A DNA stretch of 64,000 nucleotides from Clostridiisalibacter paucivorans DSM 22131 (GTDB lineage: Bacteria; Bacillota; Clostridia; Tissierellales; Clostridiisalibacteraceae). The notes below the pieces were generated by a model. The model was not told where the DNA came from. It ran no database searches and saw nothing but the letters and a program-made list of their open reading frames with translations. This document shows positions 44,693 through 52,430 of this stretch, one piece after another. The DNA lies in contig NZ_JHVL01000002.1 in the NCBI RefSeq assembly GCF_000620125.1, positions 1 through 64,000 of the forward strand, given 5' to 3'. The translations under genes and the position numbers were made by a program. The first letter of the stretch is position 1, and every line of letters starts with the position of its first letter.

Positions 44693-47094
44693 TTTTTGCA
44701 CCTCAATAATATTATTATATATATAATTAAAATCAAAATATCTAGTCCATATAGCCTTATTACATTATATAATTTTAACTTTTCTTTTTTATAAGTTTCT
44801 ATATTAAACCCTTTTTCATCCAAAATTATAGTAATTAAACCTTCATTATCTGTCCGATATATTTTTATATCTTCAGCTCTAAACCTATTCAACACACTAT
44901 TATTTGGATGTCCAAAGTTATTTTTCCCTACCGATATAATAGCTGTATGTGGATTCACAGCTTTTATAAATTTTTTTGTAGAAGATGTACTACTTCCATG
45001 GTGAGGCACTTTTAATATATTAGATTTTATATCTTTTTTATCTATTAATTCATATTCCATATCTTTTTCTATATCTCCTGTAAATAAAATCCTTTTTTTA
45101 TATGCATTAATCATTAGGACTAAGGATTTATTATTATCTGTATAATCCCCATTGGCTATTTTAGGACTTGGTCCTAATACATCAATATAAAATGATTTAT
45201 CTAAAAATAACCGTTCTCCATCTTTCAAAGTAGTAATGCATATATTATTATTATTTGCCGTTTCTAATATATCTTTGTATAATTTTTTATCTGGATTTCT
45301 ATATCCTATAAATAAATTATCTACATTTAGACTGTTCATGACAGTAACAGCAGCTTTACAATGATCAGCATCAAAATGAGTAATAAATATACCATCCAGA
45401 TTCTTTATTCCATTTTTCAACATTAAAGGTGCTGTTATATTTTTACCTATATCAAAATTTCCAAAATCACTGCCTCCACTATCTATCATTAAAGTAGTAT
45501 TACCTTTTCTTATTATTGCGCAATCACCTTGTCCTACATCTACAAAACTAATATATATCTTATCATCTAATATTGTAGTAAAACTATAACACAATATAAT
45601 CACAATAAAAATAATATATAAAAACCTTTTTATATTAAAATTTATATTAATCATATCAACTACTCTAAAAACAGTCAAAATAGAAAAATAATATATAAAT
45701 ATTTCTAAATGATTTGGAGATACTACAATCATATCTCCAATATATAATTTATCTAATATATACATAAGAATATCCAATATATATAATATACCATTAAGTA
45801 TAAATCCCAATATTAAAGTTAATTTAAAGCTCAATATAGAAATAAATATCATAATAAATCCTATAGAAACTCCAAAGGATATTAAAGGTATAATTACTAT
45901 ATTTGTTATTAATGCAAAATATGAAATAGTATTAAAATGATAGGCCACTATGGGAATTATCCCCAGTTGAACAGAAATAATTGTGCTGATAATACTCAAT
46001 ATATAACTTTGTCTCTTCAATAATTTAAGAAGTTTATTATTAAATACCAATATAGATAGTGTAGCTATAAATGATAATTGAAAACCAATATGGAACAACC
46101 AAAAGGGGTTTATTAATAGTAACAGGACTCCTACAAAAAATAATCCATTTATGGCATCATACCTTCTATATGTTGTAAATGAACCCATAAAAACAGAAAA
46201 CATTATCAGTGCCCTTAAAACAGAAGGAGGAAACCCAATCATAAATCCATAAAACCACAAAATACCCAAAGTAAATACTGTAGATACATTGATATTTATC
46301 ATTAATAATCTAAAAATACCCATAAACATTGCCGCTATTATACCTATATGCAATCCAGAAACAGCTAGTATATGTGCAATACCAAAGTCTCTAAATTTTT
46401 CAATATAAGACTCATCTAAATATCTATCATCTCCAAGTATTATAGATTTCATAATATTACTGTATTTAGGCGACAACATTTCATCAAATATATTGATTAT
46501 ATGATTTTTAAATTTATCAATTACAGCTAGAAGCCTATTATTGCCAGAAGATACAATCTTTACATTATAGTCTCTAGCATTTATATAAGTATGTATATCT
46601 TTTGTCAATAAATATAATTGATTATTAAATAACTTAGGATTTGAATTTTGTCTAGGCCTATTAACCATACCCTTTACACTTACAACTTCTCCAATATAAA
46701 ATTTTTTCTTCCCATATAACTTAAGCAGTATTTTTTCATCTATTTTATATATTTTTTTATTAACTTTAATAGTATCTGTATCTATAATATATTTGGAATA
46801 TTCTTTATCTATATAGTTTTTCTCCTTGACTACTCCTTCTATATCTACTATTTCATTGGCATAATCTTCGATTTTGCTTTTATTTGTATGGAAACTTACT
46901 AAAAAACCCCCTAATAAAAACATTGCAATATATACATACAATGCACGTTTAAATCCCAAATAGACATCTATAAAGATCAATACAAAAATAAAAATTGTAA
47001 AAAAGGCCATAATTATCATATCTAATTTAAAATTATCGAATACATATATTCCCAATATTAATGATATTAACAAATTTATAAAGGGCCTACGCAT
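44671..47094 (-). CDS. comEC: ComEC/Rec2-family DNA uptake channel
   Basis: ComEC forms the membrane channel for single-stranded DNA in transformation and contains a nuclease-like domain. The 807-residue protein has N-terminal membrane helices and an OB-like DUF4131 part (about 50-190), the Competence membrane region (HILAVSGLHIGIIAA, PPSVLRALIM) and a C-terminal metallo-beta-lactamase domain (VDVGQGDCAIIRKGNTTLMID, ITHFDADHC, KVPHHGSSTS). No other competence genes are present, so use for DNA uptake is not proven. Confidence 0.95.
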   Translation of the reverse strand: MRRPFINLLISLILGIYVFDNFKLDMIIMAFFTIFIFVLIFIDVYLGFKRALYVYIAMFLLGGFLVSFHTNKSKIEDYANEIVDIEGVVKEKNYIDKEYSKYIIDTDTIKVNKKIYKIDEKILLKLYGKKKFYIGEVVSVKGMVNRPRQNSNPKLFNNQLYLLTKDIHTYINARDYNVKIVSSGNNRLLAVIDKFKNHIINIFDEMLSPKYSNIMKSIILGDDRYLDESYIEKFRDFGIAHILAVSGLHIGIIAAMFMGIFRLLMININVSTVFTLGILWFYGFMIGFPPSVLRALIMFSVFMGSFTTYRRYDAINGLFFVGVLLLLINPFWLFHIGFQLSFIATLSILVFNNKLLKLLKRQSYILSIISTIISVQLGIIPIVAYHFNTISYFALITNIVIIPLISFGVSIGFIMIFISILSFKLTLILGFILNGILYILDILMYILDKLYIGDMIVVSPNHLEIFIYYFSILTVFRVVDMININFNIKRFLYIIFIVIILCYSFTTILDDKIYISFVDVGQGDCAIIRKGNTTLMIDSGGSDFGNFDIGKNITAPLMLKNGIKNLDGIFITHFDADHCKAAVTVMNSLNVDNLFIGYRNPDKKLYKDILETANNNNICITTLKDGERLFLDKSFYIDVLGPSPKIANGDYTDNNKSLVLMINAYKKRILFTGDIEKDMEYELIDKKDIKSNILKVPHHGSSTSSTKKFIKAVNPHTAIISVGKNNFGHPNNSVLNRFRAEDIKIYRTDNEGLITIILDEKGFNIETYKKEKLKLYNVIRLYGLDILILIIYIIILLRCKKWIIKTL

Positions 47095-47359
47095 ATCATT
47101 CTCCCTAAAATTATATAATCAATTTTTAGTAACTCAACTTAATTATAACATTATATTTAAATATAAATGAAAAAAACTTATAATTTAAGATTATTTAACA
47201 TGTATAATTATGTTTTTATTAAAGTTATTATTAAAAAATTTTCTAATAATTTAGACTACGTATATGTAAAAGAGTATATCTCAATGGACTTATGTCATTA
47301 AATTCTATTTTATTTTATGTATATTTATTCATTGATTACATAATAATTCATTTTGTGTG

Positions 47360-47388
47360 TTGACTTTTTACATTATATCCTTTAAAAT
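47360..47388 (+). promoter_or_regulatory. Sigma-A promoter before arcA
   Basis: TTGACT (47360-47365), a 17-base spacer and TAAAAT (47383-47388) lie about 65 bases before the arcA ATG. A second TTGACA at 47,394 has a poorer -10. Confidence 0.7.
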
Positions 47389-47418
47389 CAACATTGACAG
47401 AGTTTTCTTGTTATTCTT

Positions 47419-47438
47419 TTATGAATATTTCATGAATA
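47419..47438. promoter_or_regulatory. Overlapping palindromes before arcA, possible ArgR site
   Basis: ATGAATATTTCAT and the following TTCATGAA form overlapping palindromes between promoter and ribosome site. ATGAAT-type half-sites resemble ARG boxes bound by ArgR/AhrC, but the match to the 18-bp consensus is only partial. Confidence 0.35.
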
Positions 47439-47450
47439 AGGAGGCCCAAT

Positions 47451-48674
47451 ATGAAAAATAATTATATGTTAAATGTAACATCTGAAATTAGTAAGTTAAA
47501 AACTGTTCTTCTTCATAGACCAGGAAAAGAATTGGAAAATTTAGTACCAGATTTATTAGAAAAATTATTATTTGATGATATACCTTATCTAAAAATAGCA
47601 CAAGAAGAGCATGACAGCTTCGCTCAAATACTTAGAAACAACGATATAGAAGTATTATATCTTCGAGACTTAGCAGCCGAATCATTAACTACAAATGAAT
47701 TAAGAGAACAAATGATAGAAGATTTTTTAGAAGAATCCCATGTCTTTGGACAAGATAACAAAGAGATAATCAGACAATATCTCAGCGATTTTAATAATTA
47801 TCAACTTATAGATAAAATGATGGCAGGAGTCAGAAAAGAAGATCTTAAAAACTACAAAAGTAAATTCCTAGTAGATATGGTAGCTAGAGAATATCCTTTT
47901 ATCTTAGATCCCATGCCAAATTTATATTTTACAAGAGACCCCTTTGCTACTATAGGGAATGGAATAACTCTCAATAATATGAAGACAGGTATAAGAAATA
48001 GAGAAACTATTTTCGCAAAATATATATTTGAAAATCACCCAAGATTTAAAGACAAAAAAATACCTATATGGTTCAATAGAAATGAAAAAACTTCTTTAGA
48101 AGGCGGAGATGAATTAGTATTAAATGATAAAGTCATTGCAATGGGCATTTCAGCTAGAACTGATGCAGCTTCTGTAGAAAAATTCGCTAAAAATATATTT
48201 AATGACGGTCAAACATTCGAAACAATTTTAGCTTTTGATATACCGAAAAAAAGAGCATTTATGCATTTAGATACCGTGTTCACTATGGTTGATTATAATA
48301 AATTCACTATACATCCTGAAATAGAAGGTCCTCTTACTGTATTTTCAATCACTAAAGGTACAAATAATGATTTAAATATAGTTAGAGAAGAAGATACTTT
48401 ATCAAATATACTAAAAAAATATTTAGAACTAGACAAAATAACACTAATACCTTGTGCTGGAGGAAATAAAATAGATGCACCAAGAGAACAGTGGAACGAT
48501 GGATCTAATACCTTAGCTATAGCACCAGGTGAAGTTGTAGTATACGAAAGAAACTATGTTACAAATGAACTTTTGAAAGATCATGGAATAAAAACCCATT
48601 TGATGCCAAGCTCTGAGCTTTCCAGAGGCAGAGGTGGTCCAAGATGTATGAGTATGCCACTTATTAGAGAGTAG
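47451..48674 (+). CDS. arcA: Arginine deiminase
   Basis: ArcA hydrolyses arginine to citrulline and ammonia, the first step of the ATP-yielding deiminase pathway. The 407-residue protein has all expected motifs: [29 protein letters not shown] (catalytic His), [18 protein letters not shown] and the nucleophile Cys399 in [10 protein letters not shown]. The ATG follows AAGGAGG. Ornithine carbamoyltransferase and carbamate kinase genes (arcB, arcC) are absent on either side, which is unusual; they must lie elsewhere or the enzyme serves another purpose. Its stop codon is inside repeat copy 3. Confidence 0.97.
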   Translation: MKNNYMLNVTSEISKLKTVLLHRPGKELENLVPDLLEKLLFDDIPYLKIAQEEHDSFAQILRNNDIEVLYLRDLAAESLTTNELREQMIEDFLEESHVFGQDNKEIIRQYLSDFNNYQLIDKMMAGVRKEDLKNYKSKFLVDMVAREYPFILDPMPNLYFTRDPFATIGNGITLNNMKTGIRNRETIFAKYIFENHPRFKDKKIPIWFNRNEKTSLEGGDELVLNDKVIAMGISARTDAASVEKFAKNIFNDGQTFETILAFDIPKKRAFMHLDTVFTMVDYNKFTIHPEIEGPLTVFSITKGTNNDLNIVREEDTLSNILKKYLELDKITLIPCAGGNKIDAPREQWNDGSNTLAIAPGEVVVYERNYVTNELLKDHGIKTHLMPSSELSRGRGGPRCMSMPLIRE

Positions 48675-48752
48675 CTAGTAGTTCGTAGTCGATGGCAGAG
48701 AACCTACGGTTCTCTACATTGTGCTACCAATTACTACATGCTACAAACTCTA
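48669..48752. repeat. TAGTAGT-rich imperfect palindromic repeat, copy 3
   Basis: GTAGCTAGTAGTTCGTAGTC on the left is loosely mirrored by ACTACATGCTACAAACTC on the right, with an inner stem AGAGAACC/GGTTCTCT. It begins at the arcA stop codon (TAG within GAGTAGCTAG) and ends before the next leftward gene. This is the most diverged copy. The inner stem could terminate transcription from both sides. Confidence 0.65.
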
Positions 48753-48756
48753 TTAA

Positions 48757-49494
48757 TTATAGACAATATGTTTGCATATCTTTACTTAGTTCCAATATGG
48801 AATCATAATTATCTGTGGCTTCTTTCATTATATCTTCGAGCTTATACTCAGGCCAAAAATGTGTCAATATAAGCCTTTTTACTCCTGCCTTAGCTGCTAT
48901 CATACCTGCTTCACTAGGGGTTAGATGGGGTATATCATCAGTTTTATCTCTACTCAATACTCCTGCCTCACACAAAAACAAATCAACATTTTTCACAAAA
49001 TCTATTAACTCAGTAAAATATGATGTATCTGAAGAATATACAAAAATCTTTTCTCCATTATCTACTTTAATACTATAGGTTTCAACGGGATGTTTAGTTC
49101 TCTTAAATGTTACTTTCAATTCATTTATATTTAACACTTTCTCCTCATCAATATCTCTTATATCGAATGCCCCATTATAATTCATATTATTTACTATATA
49201 TTGGTCATCTTTAGGAGTATATACAGGTATAGACCCTTGAAATTTCCCCTTAGATTTATTTATACCAATGGCATATTTAAAAACAAACATATCCCCAATA
49301 TGGTCCATATGCAAATGACTAAGTATGATAGCATCTATTTTCTTTATATCAATAAACTTAAACAATCTGGACAATACACCATTTCCACAATCAATTAATA
49401 TCTTTGTATCATTCTCACTTTCAAGCAAATACCCAGAGCAAGCTTTATCTGTTCCAGGATAAGGACCATTATTTCCAAGTACTGTTATTTTCAT
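48757..49494 (-). CDS. Metallo-beta-lactamase-fold hydrolase (YhfI-like)
   Basis: The 245-residue protein has the MBL signature HLHMDHIGD (His60, His62, Asp64, His65), further ligands in YSSDTSYF (Asp) and a C-terminal LTHFWPEY His. The overall form is that of the RNase Z-like/YhfI group of small hydrolases, with no RNase Z exosite insert seen. The substrate is unknown. It is convergent with arcA and stands alone on the minus strand. Confidence 0.85.
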   Translation of the reverse strand: MKITVLGNNGPYPGTDKACSGYLLESENDTKILIDCGNGVLSRLFKFIDIKKIDAIILSHLHMDHIGDMFVFKYAIGINKSKGKFQGSIPVYTPKDDQYIVNNMNYNGAFDIRDIDEEKVLNINELKVTFKRTKHPVETYSIKVDNGEKIFVYSSDTSYFTELIDFVKNVDLFLCEAGVLSRDKTDDIPHLTPSEAGMIAAKAGVKRLILTHFWPEYKLEDIMKEATDNYDSILELSKDMQTYCL

Positions 49495-49542
49495 CTCTAC
49501 ACCTCCACGAGAAGTTCCATGTTTGTTTCTTAGTATAAAACA

Positions 49543-49572
49543 AAGAGCCTAAACTGTAAAGTCTAGACTCTT
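49543..49572 (-). terminator. Terminator after the ECF S-component gene
   Basis: On the minus strand AAGAGTCTAGACT pairs with AGTTTAGGCTCTT over 13 bp including G-U pairs, with a four-base loop and a following TGTTTTAT. It is only eight bases from the stop codon. Confidence 0.75.
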
Positions 49573-49580
49573 CTAATTAG

Positions 49581-50390
49581 TTATCCTTTTTTAATTTTCA
49601 ATATATATTTATTAATAGTTTCTACTTTATTTAGTGTAGCAACAGCAAAAGATGCTATCACCATTCCTCCCACAAACTGTAATATATTTGCTGGAACACT
49701 AAAAATAGGAACAATCATATTGCCTTTAAGTATTCCACCACTTATATAATAACCAACAACCATCCAAAGCCCTGCCACAGTCATGCCCATAAGACCAGTT
49801 ATATTAAATAATTTTTTCCCTTTTTTCTTCAATATTATATGAAGAACTATGACTAATATAGGTATAAATGCAATAGCTAGCATCAAAGACTTTTGTACAT
49901 TACCTATCAAGTTTATCAACTCATTAGTTCCATTCAATTCTAATTTGTTTATAAGAAAAGTCGTCATCTCCGAATTATTTATTCCATTAAGTATTTTAGA
50001 CAAAATATTTTTAATAGTTAACCCAAATGCTATCCATATAGTTATACTCGCAAATGTCACACCAGTATTTAAAGCTTTAGAATCCTTCTCTGTTAATTCT
50101 TTTGCCATGTATCCCACTATGGCTCCCATTATTCCCTTTATTATCAAAGTAGGAACAGCCCAATGGGAATATCCCAAATACAAATCAGCTAAAGAAGATC
50201 CTAATCCTCCCGTTATAGCTCCAAATCTCCATCCCAATAATATAGCTGAAATAAATACCATACTATCCCCTATATGAATATAACCTTCAGTAAAAGGTAC
50301 TGGCACATGGGGCATTATAGCAGTAGCAGCAAAAACCATTGCTGTCATAAGACCTCCAAATGTTATTTTTCTAATATTTAATTCTTCCAT
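49581..50390 (-). CDS. ECF transporter S component (vitamin-type substrate)
   Basis: S components bind a vitamin or its precursor and dock on the shared EcfAAT module, which is not in this window. The 269-residue protein has about six membrane helices, the helix-1 motif MTAMVFAATAIMPHVPVP, GYIHIGDSMVFISAILLGW and GGLGSSLADLYLGYSHWAVPTLIIKG, typical of the large ECF_trnsprt family. An insert of about 50 polar residues (ILSKILNGINNSEMTTFLIN) lies in the middle. The substrate cannot be told from sequence alone; pyridoxine, HMP and others use such proteins. A strong operator-like palindrome directly before the gene suggests vitamin-dependent control. Confidence 0.85.
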   Translation of the reverse strand: MEELNIRKITFGGLMTAMVFAATAIMPHVPVPFTEGYIHIGDSMVFISAILLGWRFGAITGGLGSSLADLYLGYSHWAVPTLIIKGIMGAIVGYMAKELTEKDSKALNTGVTFASITIWIAFGLTIKNILSKILNGINNSEMTTFLINKLELNGTNELINLIGNVQKSLMLAIAFIPILVIVLHIILKKKGKKLFNITGLMGMTVAGLWMVVGYYISGGILKGNMIVPIFSVPANILQFVGGMVIASFAVATLNKVETINKYILKIKKG

Positions 50391-50403
50391 TCTTTTCCCC
50401 TCC

Positions 50404-50442
50404 CTTTATAGATACAATTATATCATAATTGTATCTATAAAG
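50404..50442. promoter_or_regulatory. Operator-like 18-bp-arm palindrome before the ECF gene
   Basis: CTTTATAGATACAATTAT and its exact complement ATAATTGTATCTATAAAG are separated by three bases. On the minus strand the palindrome contains TATAAT (50417-50422), a possible -10 box, and abuts the ribosome site GGGAGGGG. A further half-site ATTGTATCTAT lies at 50,470, 42 bases away. This fits a dimeric repressor site covering the promoter; an RNA hairpin next to the ribosome site is the other reading. Confidence 0.65.
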
Positions 50443-50469
50443 AAAGTATTTTTTTTGATTTGTACCCTT

Positions 50470-50480
50470 ATTGTATCTAT
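50470..50480. promoter_or_regulatory. Second half-site ATTGTATCTAT
   Basis: This repeats the right arm of the main palindrome in direct orientation, 42 bases (about four helical turns) upstream of it with respect to the ECF gene. An additional regulator-binding site is likely. Confidence 0.45.
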
Positions 50481-50512
50481 TATTATTTTTGTTTATTGAT
50501 ATTTTGCAATAA

Positions 50513-50578
50513 AAATAGTAAAGTTTCCATTAATCATATTGTACAAATAAAATATAATTAACGGAAACTTTACTATTT
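50513..50578 (-). terminator. Long hairpin with 22-bp arms ending the miniprotein gene
   Basis: AAATAGTAAAGTTTCCATTAAT (50513-50534) mirrors 50557-50578 with one mismatch, with a 22-base loop. The minus strand continues ACTATTTTTATTGC, so it can act as a terminator. The stop codon of the miniprotein gene (50573-50575) lies in the first arm. The arms are much longer than in ordinary terminators here. Confidence 0.6.
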
Positions 50579-50713
50579 ATTTCTGTTCCTATTCATTTTA
50601 TTCATTGAATATACACTCAATAAAATACCTACTACAATATATAAAGACCCTCTAAATTTGTCGTTTCCAGTAGCTAGTGAAAAATTAGACATATGATTCA
50701 AGTAATTAAACAA
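50573..50713 (-). CDS. Small membrane protein (46 residues)
   Basis: This small frame begins with TTG 50713, eight bases after AAAGGA, or with ATG 50692 (39 residues). The protein has one hydrophobic helix (GSLYIVVGILLSVYSM) and a short basic tail (NKMNRNRNK), the form of a single-span membrane miniprotein. It follows the helical/TPR-like gene by 40 bases on the same strand and ends in the long hairpin. I do not recognise it. The ribosome site and clean stop support that it is real, but only moderately. Confidence 0.45.
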   Translation of the reverse strand: MFNYLNHMSNFSLATGNDKFRGSLYIVVGILLSVYSMNKMNRNRNK

Positions 50714-50753
50714 AGTCCCATTCCTTTCAATTTTTTATTTCCATATAAATCTT

Positions 50754-52160
50754 TCAATCTTCTAATATAGGAAACAATTTTAACATCTTTTTTTGATGTA
50801 AACCACAACTTCCCTCATAAATTTCAGAATAGAATTCCCTTGCCTTATTAATATCATTATAATAGTATTGATATATTGAACCTATCTCTTTATAAATTCT
50901 ATAGTCTTTAACTCCTATTCCAAGAACTTTTTTATATACTTTTAATGCCTCATCTACATGTTGGCATTTTATAAGGGATTTAGCTATCTCCCAATAATGT
51001 TCTTCTAATCTTATATGATTTTTTTCTTCAAAATATATTGATGCAATTAATTCGTATTGCTTTTTCTCAAAAAGAGTAGGTATATACTTGGGTTCCATCA
51101 AATATTCTTTTATAAATGTCTTTTTATATTTTGGTATTGACCTGTCTTTTATTTTTTTAGACATCCCTTCAACAAAAATGCCATAACTTTCAGTTAAATC
51201 ATATACTGTTTCTTCGAAGGCTTGGAATACATATATTATTTCTTGCATGTATGTCTTAAATAATTTATACTTGATTTCTTTTAAATAATTCAAAAATACT
51301 TTTTCAAATTCCTTTATAGTATACATTTTTATTATATTAGTATTTTTAATAATCTTGGATTTATTTAAATACATCTCTATAGAATAACTATATAATTCAA
51401 AACTTTTTATTGTAAACAAAGAAGAAGAGCTACTATATATTATTTTTCCCAATTCATTAAAACATAGATATGTATCCTTTACCCTCTCCCATATGCCTTC
51501 ATCTCCAAAATTGTAAAATATTTGAAAATGAACAAAAAGCTCCGACATTAAAAATAAAGCATATTTTTCAAATATCTCATAGTCTTCATTTTTTATTGTT
51601 TCTTTTAAAAAAGGTATTAAAGATTTAAAAAATTGAGCCTCATCACATGAATAATAATATGTTTTATTTTCTTCTAAATTAATCTTTGAATATCTTGTAT
51701 AATAAAGTTTATCTATAGGAATTATCTTTAAGACATTATATATTTGGTCATCTATATTGCCATATACATTTACACGAGATATTAGTTCATTGGCTATTAT
51801 GGGAATATCCAAAGCCTTTATATCTCCTTCTTTAATCCTTCTTTCAATATAGCTATCTATTTCTCTATTATATACAAATAATGCCTTTTCATATTCTCCA
51901 TATCTACAAAAAAGATCTTTTAAACGATTAGCTATCAGAAAATCCAACTCTATTTTATTTTTCTCATTGGATTCATTAAAAACTTCTATTCTCTTGAACA
52001 TAATATAATTTAAAATAGGAAGTATATTTCTTCTTTCATAAAATTTTTCAATATAACCTAAATATTCAATATTTAATTCATCATATTCTTTAGGATATAG
52101 CATATTTATTAAATCATATTGTGTCTTAGACTTAAATTCTCTTAAAAATGTATTTTCCAA
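50754..52160 (-). CDS. Unrecognised helical protein with C-terminal TPR-like repeats
   Basis: I do not recognise this 468-residue protein. It is helical throughout, rich in Tyr, Lys, Glu and Ile, without signal peptide or clear membrane segment. The C-terminal part (DEALKVYKKVLGIGVKDYRIYKEIGSIYQYYY and the next unit with KAREFYSEIY) fits two or three TPR units; the middle has repeated YxxF/YEIFEKY-type helices. I chose TTG 52160 with GAGGGG five bases upstream; ATG 52178 lacks a site. It lies with the miniprotein gene between ECF transporter and aminomutase genes. It may be a scaffold or a regulator, but no function can be given. Confidence 0.75.
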   Translation of the reverse strand: MENTFLREFKSKTQYDLINMLYPKEYDELNIEYLGYIEKFYERRNILPILNYIMFKRIEVFNESNEKNKIELDFLIANRLKDLFCRYGEYEKALFVYNREIDSYIERRIKEGDIKALDIPIIANELISRVNVYGNIDDQIYNVLKIIPIDKLYYTRYSKINLEENKTYYYSCDEAQFFKSLIPFLKETIKNEDYEIFEKYALFLMSELFVHFQIFYNFGDEGIWERVKDTYLCFNELGKIIYSSSSSLFTIKSFELYSYSIEMYLNKSKIIKNTNIIKMYTIKEFEKVFLNYLKEIKYKLFKTYMQEIIYVFQAFEETVYDLTESYGIFVEGMSKKIKDRSIPKYKKTFIKEYLMEPKYIPTLFEKKQYELIASIYFEEKNHIRLEEHYWEIAKSLIKCQHVDEALKVYKKVLGIGVKDYRIYKEIGSIYQYYYNDINKAREFYSEIYEGSCGLHQKKMLKLFPILED

Positions 52161-52232
52161 TCTTACCCCTCGTTTCATATATGTCACATTTCAAAACGCT
52201 AATATATTACCATAATTCAATCTTAACACTTT

Positions 52233-52283
52233 AATATCATATATAATAATATAATTTTGTAATATATTATTATATATGATATT
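52233..52283. repeat. Perfect inverted repeat with 21-bp arms
   Basis: AATATCATATATAATAATAT plus one base (52233-52253) is mirrored exactly at 52263-52283 around a nine-base loop. It is entirely A/T-rich with no T-tail on either side, and lies upstream of the TPR-like gene. It may be a cruciform-forming or regulator site, or a trace of a small mobile repeat. Confidence 0.6.
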
Positions 52284-52350
52284 AGAAAAACTATATAGCA
52301 ATTATGTTTTCTTTTTAAATTATAACATATATTTTCCACAAATACATAAA

Positions 52351-52376
52351 AGAATTAAGCTTAATAGCTTAATTCT
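52351..52376 (-). terminator. Terminator after the glutamate aminomutase gene
   Basis: AGAATTAAGC and GCTTAATTCT (10 bp, six-base loop) are followed on the minus strand by TTTTATG. It lies 55 bases after the stop codon. Confidence 0.65.
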
Positions 52377-52430
52377 AGATTTGTGATAAACATATAAGTT
52401 TATTAAAATGCATAAAATAAGCCTATCATC

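Larger units (their letters stand above)
47095..47450. other. Divergent comEC/arcA intergenic region
   Basis: This AT-rich stretch of 356 bases separates the leftward block from arcA. It holds a likely comEC -10 box (TATAAT on the minus strand near 47,150), the arcA promoter and small palindromes before the arcA ribosome site. No small gene was seen. Confidence 0.6.
52161..52430. other. Non-coding region between the TPR-like gene and glutamate aminomutase
   Basis: These 270 AT-rich bases hold two hairpins (separate entries) and a weak promoter (extended -10 TGGTAATAT on the minus strand near 52,200) for the TPR-like gene. No gene was seen. Confidence 0.5.

Noticed and set aside
47360-47383. 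FNR/CRP-type palindrome before arcA
   Set aside because: TGTGT and TTACA are seen, but the spacing and sequence do not fit the TGTGA-N6-TCACA pattern.
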